Source: Halobaculum saliterrae
GTDB lineage: Archaea; Halobacteriota; Halobacteria; Halobacteriales; Haloferacaceae
Assembly (NCBI RefSeq): GCF_009831625.1
Contig: NZ_WUUS01000001.1
Coordinates: forward strand, 62,301-126,300
Length of the DNA: 64,000 nt
Direction of reading: 5' to 3'
The notes beneath the pieces were generated by a model that saw only the letters and a program-made list of their open reading frames with translations, ran no database searches and was not told the origin of the DNA. Numbering within the stretch: position 1 is the stretch's first letter; each line of letters begins with the position of its first letter. Shown piece after piece: positions 32,211 through 40,134 of the stretch. The position numbers and the translations under genes were made by a program.

Positions 32211-33272
32211 ATGAGCGACGACGTGACGCGGATCGTCGGGGAACGCGACCTGGACGAGACGCGCTTCGACGCCGAGGACGCCCGCGCCGCCCTGCGCGAC
32301 ATCGTCCGCACCCGCCGGTTCGACGAGCGCGCGCTCGCCCTCCAGCGGCGCGGATGGATGAGCGGCTACCCGCCGTTCGAGGGGCAGGAGGCCGCGCAGG
32401 TCGGCGCCGCCCACGCGATGCGCGAGGAAGACCACCTCTTCCCGACCTACCGCTCGAACGCCCTCCAGATCGCCCGCGGCGTCCCGATGAGCGACATCCT
32501 CCTGTTCCGACGCGGGTTCCCGGAGTACCACTCCGACCACGACGTCCCCGTCTTCCCGCAGGCGGTGCCCATCGCCAGCCAGCTCCCGCACGCCGCCGGC
32601 GCGGGGATGGCGGCGAACTACGCGGACGAGGACTGGGCCAGTCTGGTCTGCTTCGGCGACGGCGCGACCTCGGAGGGCGACTTCCACGAGGGGCTGAACT
32701 TCGCGGGCGTGTTCGACGCCCCGACCGTGTTCTTCTGTGAGAACAACGGGTGGGCCATCTCGCTGCCCCGGGATCGCCAGACCGCCAGCGAGTCGATCGC
32801 GGTCAAGGCCGACGCCTACGGCATCGAGGGCGTCCGGGTCGACGGCAACGACCCGCTCGCGACGCGGGCGGTCGTCGAGGACGCGCTGGAGCGCGCCCGC
32901 GACGGCGACCCGGTGCTCGTGGAGGCGCTGACGTACCGTCGGGGCGCCCACACGACCGCCGACGACCCGAGCCAGTACCGCGACGGCGACCCGGACCTGC
33001 CCGAGTGGCGCGTTCGCGACCCGCTCGATCGCTTCGGCGAGTGGTGTCGCGAACAGGGGGTCGCCGACGACGAGTTCCTCGAGGCGGTCACCGACGAGGC
33101 GAACGACGAACTCGCCGACGCCGTCGAGACCGCCGAGGCGGTGCCGCGACCGGAGCCGGAGGAGATGTTCGACTCGCTGTCCGAGGACCTCCCCGCGGAC
33201 GTGCGCCGACAGCGCGAGGCGGCGAGCTCGTTCGCGGAGGAGCACCCCGAGGCGTACGAGCTGGACCGGTAG
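32211..33272 (+). CDS. Thiamine diphosphate-dependent 2-oxoacid dehydrogenase E1 alpha subunit
   Basis: A 353-aa E1-alpha subunit of the pyruvate/branched-chain 2-oxoacid dehydrogenase type. The ThDP-binding motif starts at GDGATSEGDFHEGLNFAG and ends at ENNGWAIS. PFEGQEAAQVGAAHAM and FPTYRSNALQIARG match the family, and RRGAHTTADDPSQYR is the phosphorylation-loop region. E1 alpha decarboxylates the oxo acid together with E1 beta and passes the acyl group to E2. No E1 beta, E2 or E3 gene is nearby, so it must pair with subunits coded elsewhere or be an orphan paralogue. Confidence 0.92.
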   Translation: MSDDVTRIVGERDLDETRFDAEDARAALRDIVRTRRFDERALALQRRGWMSGYPPFEGQEAAQVGAAHAMREEDHLFPTYRSNALQIARGVPMSDILLFRRGFPEYHSDHDVPVFPQAVPIASQLPHAAGAGMAANYADEDWASLVCFGDGATSEGDFHEGLNFAGVFDAPTVFFCENNGWAISLPRDRQTASESIAVKADAYGIEGVRVDGNDPLATRAVVEDALERARDGDPVLVEALTYRRGAHTTADDPSQYRDGDPDLPEWRVRDPLDRFGEWCREQGVADDEFLEAVTDEANDELADAVETAEAVPRPEPEEMFDSLSEDLPADVRRQREAASSFAEEHPEAYELDR

Positions 33273-33362
33273 CCCGCGTCTCCAGCTCGGGGGGCTCGCC
33301 ACTCACCGGGTGCCCGCGGCGTTCGCTCGCCGGCCGGACCGTCCCGGCTGCGGCCCCGTCGG

Positions 33363-33599
33363 CTACTCCGTCATCGACACGTACGTCCGCGTGTCGGTGA
33401 CGCCGTCGACGCCGCGGACCGCGTCGGCGACGGTGTCGAGCACGGTGTACATGTCGGGCGCGTCGACCTCCGCGACCACGTCGAAGTCGCCGGCGACGAC
33501 GTGCGCCTCGGTCACGGTCTCGATCCCGGAGACCGCGTCGGCGACGCCGGACGTGTCCGCGTCCCCGCCCACCTTCACCATCACGAACGCGTGAACCAT
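33363..33599 (-). CDS. Stand-alone Lrp/AsnC ligand-binding (RAM) domain protein
   Basis: A 78-aa protein starting MVHAFVMVKVGGDAD, made of one alpha/beta RAM domain: TEAHVVAGDFDVVAEVDAPD, then VRGVDGVTDTRTYVSM. It has no DNA-binding part. Such domains form rings and bind small effectors such as amino acids. It is divergent from trkA across 83 bp, and a close paralogue lies on the other side of trkA. A link to K+ transport regulation is likely by context. Upstream codons exist but the ATG at 33599 fits the domain start. Confidence 0.85.
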   Translation of the reverse strand: MVHAFVMVKVGGDADTSGVADAVSGIETVTEAHVVAGDFDVVAEVDAPDMYTVLDTVADAVRGVDGVTDTRTYVSMTE

Positions 33600-33682
33600 A
33601 TCCGTGTGAACATGTACCACAGTAAAAAGCGTTCCTGCGAGCCGGAGATAGCGTTATGTTCTCGCGTGGTAATTGGTAGCAC

Positions 33683-34387
33683 ATGCGTTTCATTGTCATC
33701 GGATCGGGCCGTGTCGGACTTCGCACGGCTCGGGTGCTCCGGGAGGAGGGCCACGATGTGACGATCGTCGAGCGCGACGCCGACCGGGCCGATCGGGCCA
33801 GCGCGGACGGCTTCAGCGTCGTCGAGGGCGACGGCTCCCACGAGGACGTGCTGGCGAAGGCGGCCGTCGACCGCGCCGACGCCGTCGGGGCGCTGACGGG
33901 GGATCTGAACACGAACTTCGCGGCGTGCATGATCGCGAAGCACCACGGCTGCCGCACCGTCATGCGCATCGACGAGGACTACCGCGAGGAGATCTACCAG
34001 AAGTACGCCGACGAGGTCGACGAGATCATCTACCCCGAGCGGCTGGGCGCCATCGGCGCGAAGAACGCGCTGCTGGGCGGCAACATCCGGGCCATCGCCG
34101 ACATCGCGGAACACCTCCAGGTGCTGCTGTTCACGATCACCGAGCGGTCGCCGATGCGGGGGTACACGCTGTCGGAGGTCGAGTTACCCGCGAACGCGCG
34201 GCTGCTGGCGTTCGGCAAGCGCGGCGAGTCGATGGGGATCCCGCTGCCCGACAACTCGCTGGAGTTGGGCGATCGGGTCGCCGTCCTCGCGGACTTCGGC
34301 GTGCTCGACGACGTCCGGCAACTGCTGGTCGGCGACGACGCCGGCGAGACGCTCGCCTCGGCCGCGAGCGCGGGGGGTGATGCCTGA
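33683..34387 (+). CDS. trkA: TrkA-type K+ transport regulatory protein (KTN/RCK)
   Basis: A 234-aa protein. The TrkA-N Rossmann domain begins MRFIVIGSGRVGLRTARVL with G-x-G-x-x-G, and IVERDADRADRA places the acidic residue that binds the ribose of NAD. The TrkA-C part follows from about residue 145 (GYTLSEVELPANARLLAF ... LELGDRVAVLADFG). It gates Trk/Ktr K+ channels on the inner membrane face in response to nucleotides. No channel gene is adjacent. It abuts the next RAM-domain gene with no spacer, so the two are one operon. Confidence 0.9.
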   Translation: MRFIVIGSGRVGLRTARVLREEGHDVTIVERDADRADRASADGFSVVEGDGSHEDVLAKAAVDRADAVGALTGDLNTNFAACMIAKHHGCRTVMRIDEDYREEIYQKYADEVDEIIYPERLGAIGAKNALLGGNIRAIADIAEHLQVLLFTITERSPMRGYTLSEVELPANARLLAFGKRGESMGIPLPDNSLELGDRVAVLADFGVLDDVRQLLVGDDAGETLASAASAGGDA

Positions 34388-34618
34388 ATGGTTGTCGCGT
34401 ACGTGATGGTGAAGGCCGCCTCCGGCGACGCCGACCGCATCCGCGGGGCGATCCGCGAGCTCGACGGCGTCGTCGAGGCACACATCGTCGCCGGCGACAT
34501 GGACTTCGTCGTGAAGGTCGACGTGGACGAGCCGGCCGACGTGAAACGCGTCGCCGCCGACGGGATCCAGGACATCGCCGGCGTGGAGGACACCCGGACG
34601 TACATCGCGATGGGCTGA
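34388..34618 (+). CDS. Stand-alone Lrp/AsnC ligand-binding (RAM) domain protein, second copy
   Basis: A 76-aa RAM domain, MVVAYVMVKAASGDADRI with VEAHIVAGDMDFVVKVDVDE and VEDTRTYIAMG. It starts at the base right after the trkA stop, so it is co-translated with it. It is clearly paralogous to the protein on the other side of trkA (shared V-M-V-K, E-A-H-x-V-A-G-D, D-T-R-T-Y). Known RAM proteins bind effectors as multimers. A partnership with TrkA is inferred from position. Confidence 0.87.
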   Translation: MVVAYVMVKAASGDADRIRGAIRELDGVVEAHIVAGDMDFVVKVDVDEPADVKRVAADGIQDIAGVEDTRTYIAMG

Positions 34619-34672
34619 TCGTCGAAAGTCGACCCGACGACCGCCTCGCCCCCGAACCGTCTCGGAATCGCC

Positions 34673-35197
34673 TCAGAACACGCCGTCGCCCTCGTCGCCG
34701 CCGGCCGCACGCGCGCTGCTGATGAGTCCCGTCACCGGCTCGCCGTACTCGTACCCCGGGATCACGCCCTGCACGTACGTCCCCTCGACGAAGTCGACGA
34801 CGGCGACCGCGTCGTTCAGCCCGCGACGCTCGTTCACGTCCCGGATCGACTCCGTGACCGTCACCTCGTCCCCGTCGCGCTCGACGGTCGGATCGAGATC
34901 GTGGCCGGCGGCGGTCACGTCGCCGACGGCCGCGATCCGGCGCTCGAAGGTGTCGAGCCAGCCGTCCTCGACCACGTCCGCGACCTCGTCCTCGGCGACG
35001 GCCGAGAGGGTCGGCACGGAGACCGACACGTCGAACTCGATCCGACCGTCGTCCGCCTCGGCGACGGCGATCGCGGCGTCGAACGGGGTGGAGGTGACCG
35101 CGAGCGTGCCGTCCGGGCCGTCGTCGCTGACGGCGTCGTGATCGCGGGCGGCACGGCGGACGCGTCCTGGGAGGGCGGAGTCGTCGGTGTCGCTCAT
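34673..35197 (-). CDS. Conserved haloarchaeal protein (possibly DUF5813)
   Basis: A 174-aa acidic soluble protein starting MSDTDDSALPGRVRRAARDH. A repeated alpha/beta pattern is visible: LAVTSTPFDAAIAVAEA, IEFDVSVSVPTLSAVAEDEV, then VVEDGWLDTFERRI. The end is YVQGVIPGYEYGEPVTGLIS. I believe this is the haloarchaeal DUF5813 family, but that is from memory. No catalytic motif is evident. It is convergent with the trkA operon and divergent from the ATP-grasp gene. Confidence 0.7.
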   Translation of the reverse strand: MSDTDDSALPGRVRRAARDHDAVSDDGPDGTLAVTSTPFDAAIAVAEADDGRIEFDVSVSVPTLSAVAEDEVADVVEDGWLDTFERRIAAVGDVTAAGHDLDPTVERDGDEVTVTESIRDVNERRGLNDAVAVVDFVEGTYVQGVIPGYEYGEPVTGLISSARAAGGDEGDGVF

Positions 35198-35311
35198 GCC
35201 CGTTCGGAGGGACGGCCGTCGGATAAGCGACGCGCTCGCGGCGTCGAACCGGCGCCGCCGCGTCGGCATCGGCACGTCGGAGCCGCCACGCCGGTCCCGC
35301 CCGGCCCCGTC

Positions 35312-35350
35312 GTCGGCGCCGGCAGTCGGCGCCGGCAGTCGGCGCCGGCG
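35312..35350. repeat. Three tandem 13-bp GTCGGCGCCGGCA units
   Basis: Units start at 35312, 35325 and 35338; the last has G instead of A at its end. Each contains the palindrome GGCGCC. They end 38 bp before the ATP-grasp ATG (35389), next to a CTTTAG TATA-like box at about 35360. Confidence 0.7.
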
Positions 35351-35388
35351 AACGGGAGCCTTTAGCCCGCCCAGTCGAAGCCGCGGGC

Positions 35389-36642
35389 ATGGCCGACACG
35401 TTCCACGACACCGACGCGCTCGTCGCGGCGCTGGCGGACGCCGACTTCGACCGCCCGCCCGCACTCGTCGCCAACGCACACATCACCGGGGTGAGCGTCG
35501 CCCGCGCGCTCTCGGCGCACGACGTGCCCGTGATCGTGCTGGATCGCACCGACTCCGGGCTCGCGCCGCCCTCCGAGGCGGTGGACCACGCCGGGCAGGT
35601 CACCTACCCGCTGGACGACGCCGACGGCTTCCGCGCGGACGTCGAGCGGATCGCCGACGCCCTCGATCACGAGCCGGTCGCGTTCGCCTGCATGGACGAG
35701 TGGGTGCGCGGGTTCGCCGAGACGGAGCCCGCGGGCGTCCGCCTCCCGTTCTCGGATCTGGCGGGCGTCGAGCGCGTGCTCGACAAGTCGAACCTCTACG
35801 CGCTGTGTGAGGAGTTGGGCGTGCCGTACCCCGAGACGTACGAGGTGGGCGAGCACGGTATCGAGGCGGTCGTCGAGGCGCTCTCGTTCCCGTTCGTCGT
35901 CAAACCCGCACACAAGCGGAAGTTCGAGGAGGCGTTCGGGACGAACGTCATCGAGGTGGCCGACCGCGAGGAGTTCGCGGACGTGGTCGCCGAGGCCGAG
36001 GAGCACGGCGCGACGGTGCTCGCTCAGGAGAAGGTGAACACGGAGGCGGGCCGCGACACCTCGCTCGCGAGCTACATGCCGCCGGAGTCCGCCGACCGCG
36101 ACCCCCTCGCCGTCGTCGGCAACGCCGCCGTTCGGTTCCCCGCGTTCGGCACCTCCTGTCTCGTCGAGCGCGTCGAGGAGCCCGCCGTCCGCGAGCACGC
36201 CCTCGCGGTGCTGGAGGAGACGGGATACCACGGCATCAGCGAGTCCGAGTTCGTGTACGACGCCGACCGGGGGGAGTACGTGCTGCTCGACGTGAACACG
36301 CGCCCGTGGAAGTGGATCTCGATGCCCGTCGCCGCCGGCGCGAACCTCCCGATGGCCGCCTACGCCGACGCCGTCGACGACGCGGAGTACGAGGCCGAAG
36401 CGGCGGTCGACGGCCCGCGGGACGCGCGCTGGACGTACCTCCCGGACTACGTTCAGCGGTGTCTCACCGACGAGGCGTTCTGGGACGTGCTCTCCGACGA
36501 CGACTGGGCGAGCCTGTTCTCGGGCGACTTCGAGCGCGAGGGTGACCTGACGACCGGACTGTACCGCCCGAGCGACCCGGCGCCCGCGGTGAAGTACCTC
36601 ACCGGCGAGTTCACCGACCGCGAGTACTACTGTTCCTGCTGA
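35389..36642 (+). CDS. ATP-grasp carboxylate-amine ligase family protein
   Basis: A 417-aa ATP-grasp protein. The N-terminal pre-grasp domain opens ALVANAHITGVSVARALS. The ATP-grasp core has VLDKSNLYALCEELGVPYPE, then FPFVVKPAHKRKFEEAFG (ATP-binding Lys), VLAQEKVNTEAG, and the metal-binding strand SESEFVYD...YVLLDVNTRPWKW (Glu and Asn). These enzymes join a carboxylate to an amine through an acyl-phosphate. Relatives occur in polysaccharide or peptide tailoring, and the substrate here is unknown. A C-terminal YYCSC end is unusual. A stem-loop terminator follows. Confidence 0.83.
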   Translation: MADTFHDTDALVAALADADFDRPPALVANAHITGVSVARALSAHDVPVIVLDRTDSGLAPPSEAVDHAGQVTYPLDDADGFRADVERIADALDHEPVAFACMDEWVRGFAETEPAGVRLPFSDLAGVERVLDKSNLYALCEELGVPYPETYEVGEHGIEAVVEALSFPFVVKPAHKRKFEEAFGTNVIEVADREEFADVVAEAEEHGATVLAQEKVNTEAGRDTSLASYMPPESADRDPLAVVGNAAVRFPAFGTSCLVERVEEPAVREHALAVLEETGYHGISESEFVYDADRGEYVLLDVNTRPWKWISMPVAAGANLPMAAYADAVDDAEYEAEAAVDGPRDARWTYLPDYVQRCLTDEAFWDVLSDDDWASLFSGDFEREGDLTTGLYRPSDPAPAVKYLTGEFTDREYYCSC

Positions 36643-36662
36643 GGCGTCGGTGTGAGGAACGG

Positions 36663-36690
36663 GTCGGGTTCGAAAGCGATCGAGCCCGAC
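36663..36690 (+). terminator. Stem-loop terminator after the ATP-grasp gene
   Basis: GTCGGGTTCG (36663-36672) and CGAGCCCGAC (36681-36690) pair with one mismatch around an 8-nt loop, 20 bp after the stop. A T-rich run (attccatttctttc) follows. This looks like a transcription end for the plus strand. Confidence 0.5.
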
Positions 36691-36784
36691 ATTCCATTTC
36701 TTTCAGGTATTCGGGTCGAAAACGCTGACAGGAAGGACTTGCGGACCGAATAACAGGTAGCCGAGAAAGCATCAGCTATGCCAT

Positions 36785-37141
36785 TCATTCGCTCAGAGAA
36801 TCGATCAGTTCTAGCACCTCTTCCTTCGAGTATGGTTTGATCAAGTATTCATCTGCGCCCGCTTCAATTGCTCGTTCAATCGATTGTTCGGACCTACGAG
36901 CAGTACTGATAATAACTTTGATGCTCGGATCGATAGATTTGATCTGTTTCGTCGCCTGAAGGCCGTCCTTCACGGGCATATTGAGATCCATTATGACAAT
37001 GTCGGGGTTGTAGACGCTGGCAAACCACACCGCTTCATCCCCATCCTTCGCGCATCTGACCGAGATACGGGAGTCATTCAACAACCGCTGTATCAGACTC
37101 CGATGTACGGAATCGTCTTCTGCGAGAAGGATGTTTATCAT
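36785..37141 (-). CDS. Single-domain response regulator (CheY-like)
   Basis: A 118-aa receiver domain only. The acidic pair is EDD in MINILLAEDDSVH, the phospho-acceptor Asp is in DIVIMDLNMPVKDG, the Thr/Ser site is VIISTA and the Lys is LIKPYSKEEV, so it is complete. No output domain. An ATG at 37174 in frame would add 11 residues; a TATA-like GATATAGT at 37204-37211 fits either. The gene and its flanks (about 36700-37220) are clearly more AT-rich than their neighbours, a sign of recent gain. No kinase is adjacent. Confidence 0.88.
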   Translation of the reverse strand: MINILLAEDDSVHRSLIQRLLNDSRISVRCAKDGDEAVWFASVYNPDIVIMDLNMPVKDGLQATKQIKSIDPSIKVIISTARRSEQSIERAIEAGADEYLIKPYSKEEVLELIDSLSE

Positions 37142-37301
37142 ACTATCATTAGTGGGGCTGCTCGACAGTAGCACCGAGTTGGTACTAATCGATTAGGTTT
37201 TCGACTATATCTATCAAACGCTGGGGTCCGCCGTCTGCGCTTCGATCCCGCCGTGTGAACTCGCCGCGACGCTCGCGATGCATCACGCCGGGGGCGACCC
37301 G

Positions 37302-38207
37302 TCAGATCAGTCGCAGTCGCGCCGTCCAGAACTCCGCGAACGCCTCCTCCAGCGCCGCCTCCGGCTTCCCGGTCGCGTCGCTCGCCGCGGTGTGGTCGGC
37401 GTACTCCGCCAGCCGCTTCACCACGCCGCGCTCGCCCACCAACACCACCCGATCCAGATCCGCGGGCAGTTCCGCCAGCGCCTCGCGGCACTCGTCGAGG
37501 TGCTCGTCGATCTGCTCCTCCCGCAGGCGCTCGTAGCGCGCCTGCGAGAAGCCGCCCTTGTCGTGCTCGTCCATCACGTCCGTCCGGACCGTCCGCAGTT
37601 CGACGCGCTCGTCGCCCTCGTACACCCCCAGCCCGAACGTGTCCGAGCGGAGGAGCCCGAACGCGAACCGGCCCGTCGGCCGGAACCAGGCGTCATCGAC
37701 CCGGAAGGAGTCCGTCCACTCGCAGAACGGCTCGGGGTCGAGCGCCGGCGAGAGCGCACACGACACCAGCCCCGCGTCGTCGGCGTACACCAGCGTCGGC
37801 GCGGCCCGCCGCACGAGCGACGCGCGGTCGCCGAGCGCCCCCTCGACGGGGTCGGGCACGTCGCCGTCGTCGGCGACGAACGCCGAGAGCGCGCCCTCCG
37901 GCTCGGTTTCGAGGCTCCGGAGCCGCGCGAGCACCTCGTCGCGGCGGCCGGGGCGAAGCGTCTCGACGCGGCGGAAGTCGACGGACCGCTCGGCGTCCTC
38001 GGCGGCCGCGCGCTCCAGCCGGTCCTCCAGCTCCGTCACCCGCGTCTCCAGTTCGTTGACGCGCTTCTCGGCCGCCTGGCGCTTGCGTGCGGCCTCGCCG
38101 CGGCGCCGCTCCTCGGCCTCCATGCGCGCGACCGCGTCGTCGCGCTCCCCCTCCAACTCGGCGATGCGCTCCTTGAGGCGCCTCCTGCCGAGGAGTCGAT
38201 CGATCAT
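37302..38207 (-). CDS. Vms1/Ankzf1-like tRNA-release (eRF1-fold) protein
   Basis: A 301-aa protein starting MIDRLLGRRRLKERIAELEG. Residues 8-75 are a coiled coil. The rest is an eRF1/Vms1 release-factor-like domain: LVYADDAGLVSCALSP, FGLGVYEGDERVELRTVRTDV, then DEHDKGGFSQARYERLR, where GGFSQ replaces the eRF1 G-G-Q loop, and DRVVLVGERGVVKRLAEY. Vms1-type proteins release nascent chains from stalled 60S/50S peptidyl-tRNA; archaeal versions are expected to act in ribosome rescue. The assignment rests on motif memory. Confidence 0.72.
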   Translation of the reverse strand: MIDRLLGRRRLKERIAELEGERDDAVARMEAEERRRGEAARKRQAAEKRVNELETRVTELEDRLERAAAEDAERSVDFRRVETLRPGRRDEVLARLRSLETEPEGALSAFVADDGDVPDPVEGALGDRASLVRRAAPTLVYADDAGLVSCALSPALDPEPFCEWTDSFRVDDAWFRPTGRFAFGLLRSDTFGLGVYEGDERVELRTVRTDVMDEHDKGGFSQARYERLREEQIDEHLDECREALAELPADLDRVVLVGERGVVKRLAEYADHTAASDATGKPEAALEEAFAEFWTARLRLI

Positions 38208-38292
38208 ACGCGGGACGGCGCACGCCCGAGGCAAAAACGGTGCGGGGATCGGCCGGCGCCGCGATCGGCCGGCGACGCGGATCCGTGGTCGA

Positions 38293-38667
38293 TCAGGCGT
38301 ACTCCGCGGGGTCGCCGGTGTTCCCCTCCCACCCGGTGAACTGCATCAGGTCGCGGGCGCGTTCGGCGTTGGCGAGGAACACCTCGCTGCGGCCCGGCAG
38401 CCGGAACTCGAGGTCCTCGGGAACCGCGTCCTCGGGGAGCGCGAGCGTTCCGGAGGGGACGTCCTCGTCGCCGACCACCGAGAAGTGCTTGGTCCCGACC
38501 TTCATCACGAGCGGGTTGTCGAGGCGGGTGATCCCCTCCTCGTCGCCGTACAACTGCTCGTTCACGTGCTCGTGGTCCGCCCGCTTGATCGCCGCCGCCC
38601 CGTCGCTTCCGTCGGGCTGCACGTACATTTCGCCCAGGTAGTAGCCGTGTGAGAACCGTTCGAACAT
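38293..38667 (-). CDS. Conserved haloarchaeal protein (probably DUF5802)
   Basis: A 124-aa soluble protein opening MFERFSHGYYLGEMYVQPD, then ADHEHVNEQLYGDEEGITRLD and LVMKVGTKHFSVVGDEDVP. I recall this pattern as the haloarchaeal DUF5802 family. No catalytic or metal motif stands out. An upstream ATG three codons earlier is less likely. The stretch GGREV...ANAERARDLMQF could be a closing helix. The promoter AT-patch TCTTAACATG lies about 35 bp upstream. Function unknown. Confidence 0.72.
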   Translation of the reverse strand: MFERFSHGYYLGEMYVQPDGSDGAAAIKRADHEHVNEQLYGDEEGITRLDNPLVMKVGTKHFSVVGDEDVPSGTLALPEDAVPEDLEFRLPGRSEVFLANAERARDLMQFTGWEGNTGDPAEYA

Positions 38668-38909
38668 GCGGTACACCTGCTACGCGACCGCCCACCATGT
38701 TAAGAGTTAGCACGAGCCGTTAAGTCGGACCGCATTCCGAGGGGTCCCGATTCTCGTTCCGCGAAAATCGGGCGGGATACGGGCGTCCCGATCCGATCGG
38801 ATCCACTCAGGTCCAGTTCGACCCAGTCCGATCCGTCCCGGTCCGCTGGGAAGCCCGAGGCACGAGCCGACACCGACGCCTTGAGGGACGCCCGCCCGAA
38901 CCCTCCGGT

Positions 38910-39716
38910 ATGTCCGACTTCCAGCGGTTCGGTCTCGGAACGTACCAGCTCACCGGCCCACAGTGCGTCGAGAGCGTCGCGACCGCCGTCGAGGCGGGCT
39001 ACGACGCGATCGACACCGCGCAGGGCTATCAGAACGAGGCGCTCGTCCGGGAGGGGATCGAGGCCGCCGGGCGCGACCCCGAGGACCTCTTCGTCGCGAC
39101 GAAGCTCAAGACGGACAACCTGAGCTACGACGACGCCTACGACACCGCCCACGAGTCCGCCGCGCGTCTCGGCGTCGACTCCATCGACCTGCTGTACGTC
39201 CACTGGCCGATCAACAGCTACGACGCCCCAGAGACGGCCCGCGCGCTGAACGACCTCGTCGCCGAGGGGACCGTCGAACGCGTCGGCCTCTCGAACTTCC
39301 GCCCCGACCAGTTGGACGAGGCACGCGAGCACCTCGACGTGGACGTCTTCGCCCACCAGGTCGAGTGCCACCCGAAGCTCCAGCAGGAGGAACTGCGGGA
39401 GTACGCCCGCGATGACGGCCACTGGCTCGTCGCCTACTGTCCGATCGCACGCAACCAGGTCGCCGACATCGACGAGATCGTCGAGATCGCCGGGGCCCAC
39501 GACGCCACGCCCGCGCAGGTGTCGATCGCGTGGCTGCTCGCCCACGACGAGCTCGCGGCCATCCCGAAGGCGACCAGCGAGGAGCACATCCGCGACAACC
39601 TCGCGGCGACGGAGCTAGAGTTGACCGACGAGGAGGTCGCGACCATCGACGACCTCGATGAGGAGCACCGCATCGTCGACTTCGACGATGCGCCCTGGAA
39701 TCAGGTCGAGGCCTGA
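38910..39716 (+). CDS. Aldo/keto reductase
   Basis: A 268-aa NAD(P)H-dependent reductase with a TIM-barrel fold. The catalytic tetrad is in place: Asp in YDAIDTAQ, Tyr in GYQNEALV, Lys in VATKLKTDN and His in LLYVHWPI. GLSNFRPDQLDEA and AIPKATSEEHIRDNL are the signature and cofactor-binding stretches. It would reduce small aldehydes or ketones, possibly methylglyoxal or 2,5-diketogluconate-like substrates. Complete and monocistronic. Confidence 0.92.
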   Translation: MSDFQRFGLGTYQLTGPQCVESVATAVEAGYDAIDTAQGYQNEALVREGIEAAGRDPEDLFVATKLKTDNLSYDDAYDTAHESAARLGVDSIDLLYVHWPINSYDAPETARALNDLVAEGTVERVGLSNFRPDQLDEAREHLDVDVFAHQVECHPKLQQEELREYARDDGHWLVAYCPIARNQVADIDEIVEIAGAHDATPAQVSIAWLLAHDELAAIPKATSEEHIRDNLAATELELTDEEVATIDDLDEEHRIVDFDDAPWNQVEA

Positions 39717-39857
39717 ACGGTCGCTCGGTCGCGCTCGTCGATCCGCGCTCGCCGGCTTCCGTTCGTCGTCAGGATACGGCCGGGTCCCAACCGTGCTTTA
39801 CTTTCACTCCGGACAAGGCCGATAGTTAACTTCGAACGGCGCCACCGTTCGGACACG

Positions 39858-40097
39858 ATGCGACGACCCCCCGAGGAGGACGACGCACGGGCCGAGCCGG
39901 TCGGCCCGGCGTCCCGACAGGTGTTGGCGGTCGCTGTGGTGTTCGCGGCGCTCGGCGGCGCGCTCGTCCGGTTCGCGACCGTCGAACCGTCGCCGGGCGT
40001 CGTCTGGGCGGCGCTGTCGGTGGTCGTCGTCGCCGCGGCGGTCGCGCTGTTCGGCGGCGACGCGGTGCGCACGGCGCTCGGCGTGTTGGAGCGATGA
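39858..40097 (+). CDS. Small two-span membrane protein
   Basis: A 79-aa protein, MRRPPEEDDARAEP then two hydrophobic helices, VLAVAVVFAALGGALVRFA and VVWAALSVVVVAAAVALFGG. An arginine-rich or acidic head precedes them. No family known to me. It converges on ppc, whose stop is 38 bp beyond. A TATA-like AGTTAACT (about 39823-39830) lies upstream. Confidence 0.65.
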   Translation: MRRPPEEDDARAEPVGPASRQVLAVAVVFAALGGALVRFATVEPSPGVVWAALSVVVVAAAVALFGGDAVRTALGVLER

Positions 40098-40134
40098 ACG
40101 GATCGAACCGTGGATTCGGAGCCGCCCCTACCGT

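Noticed and set aside
36663-36690. GGGTTCGA sequence resembling a tRNA T-arm
   Set aside because: No acceptor, anticodon or D-arm around it; it is one side of a terminator-like stem-loop.
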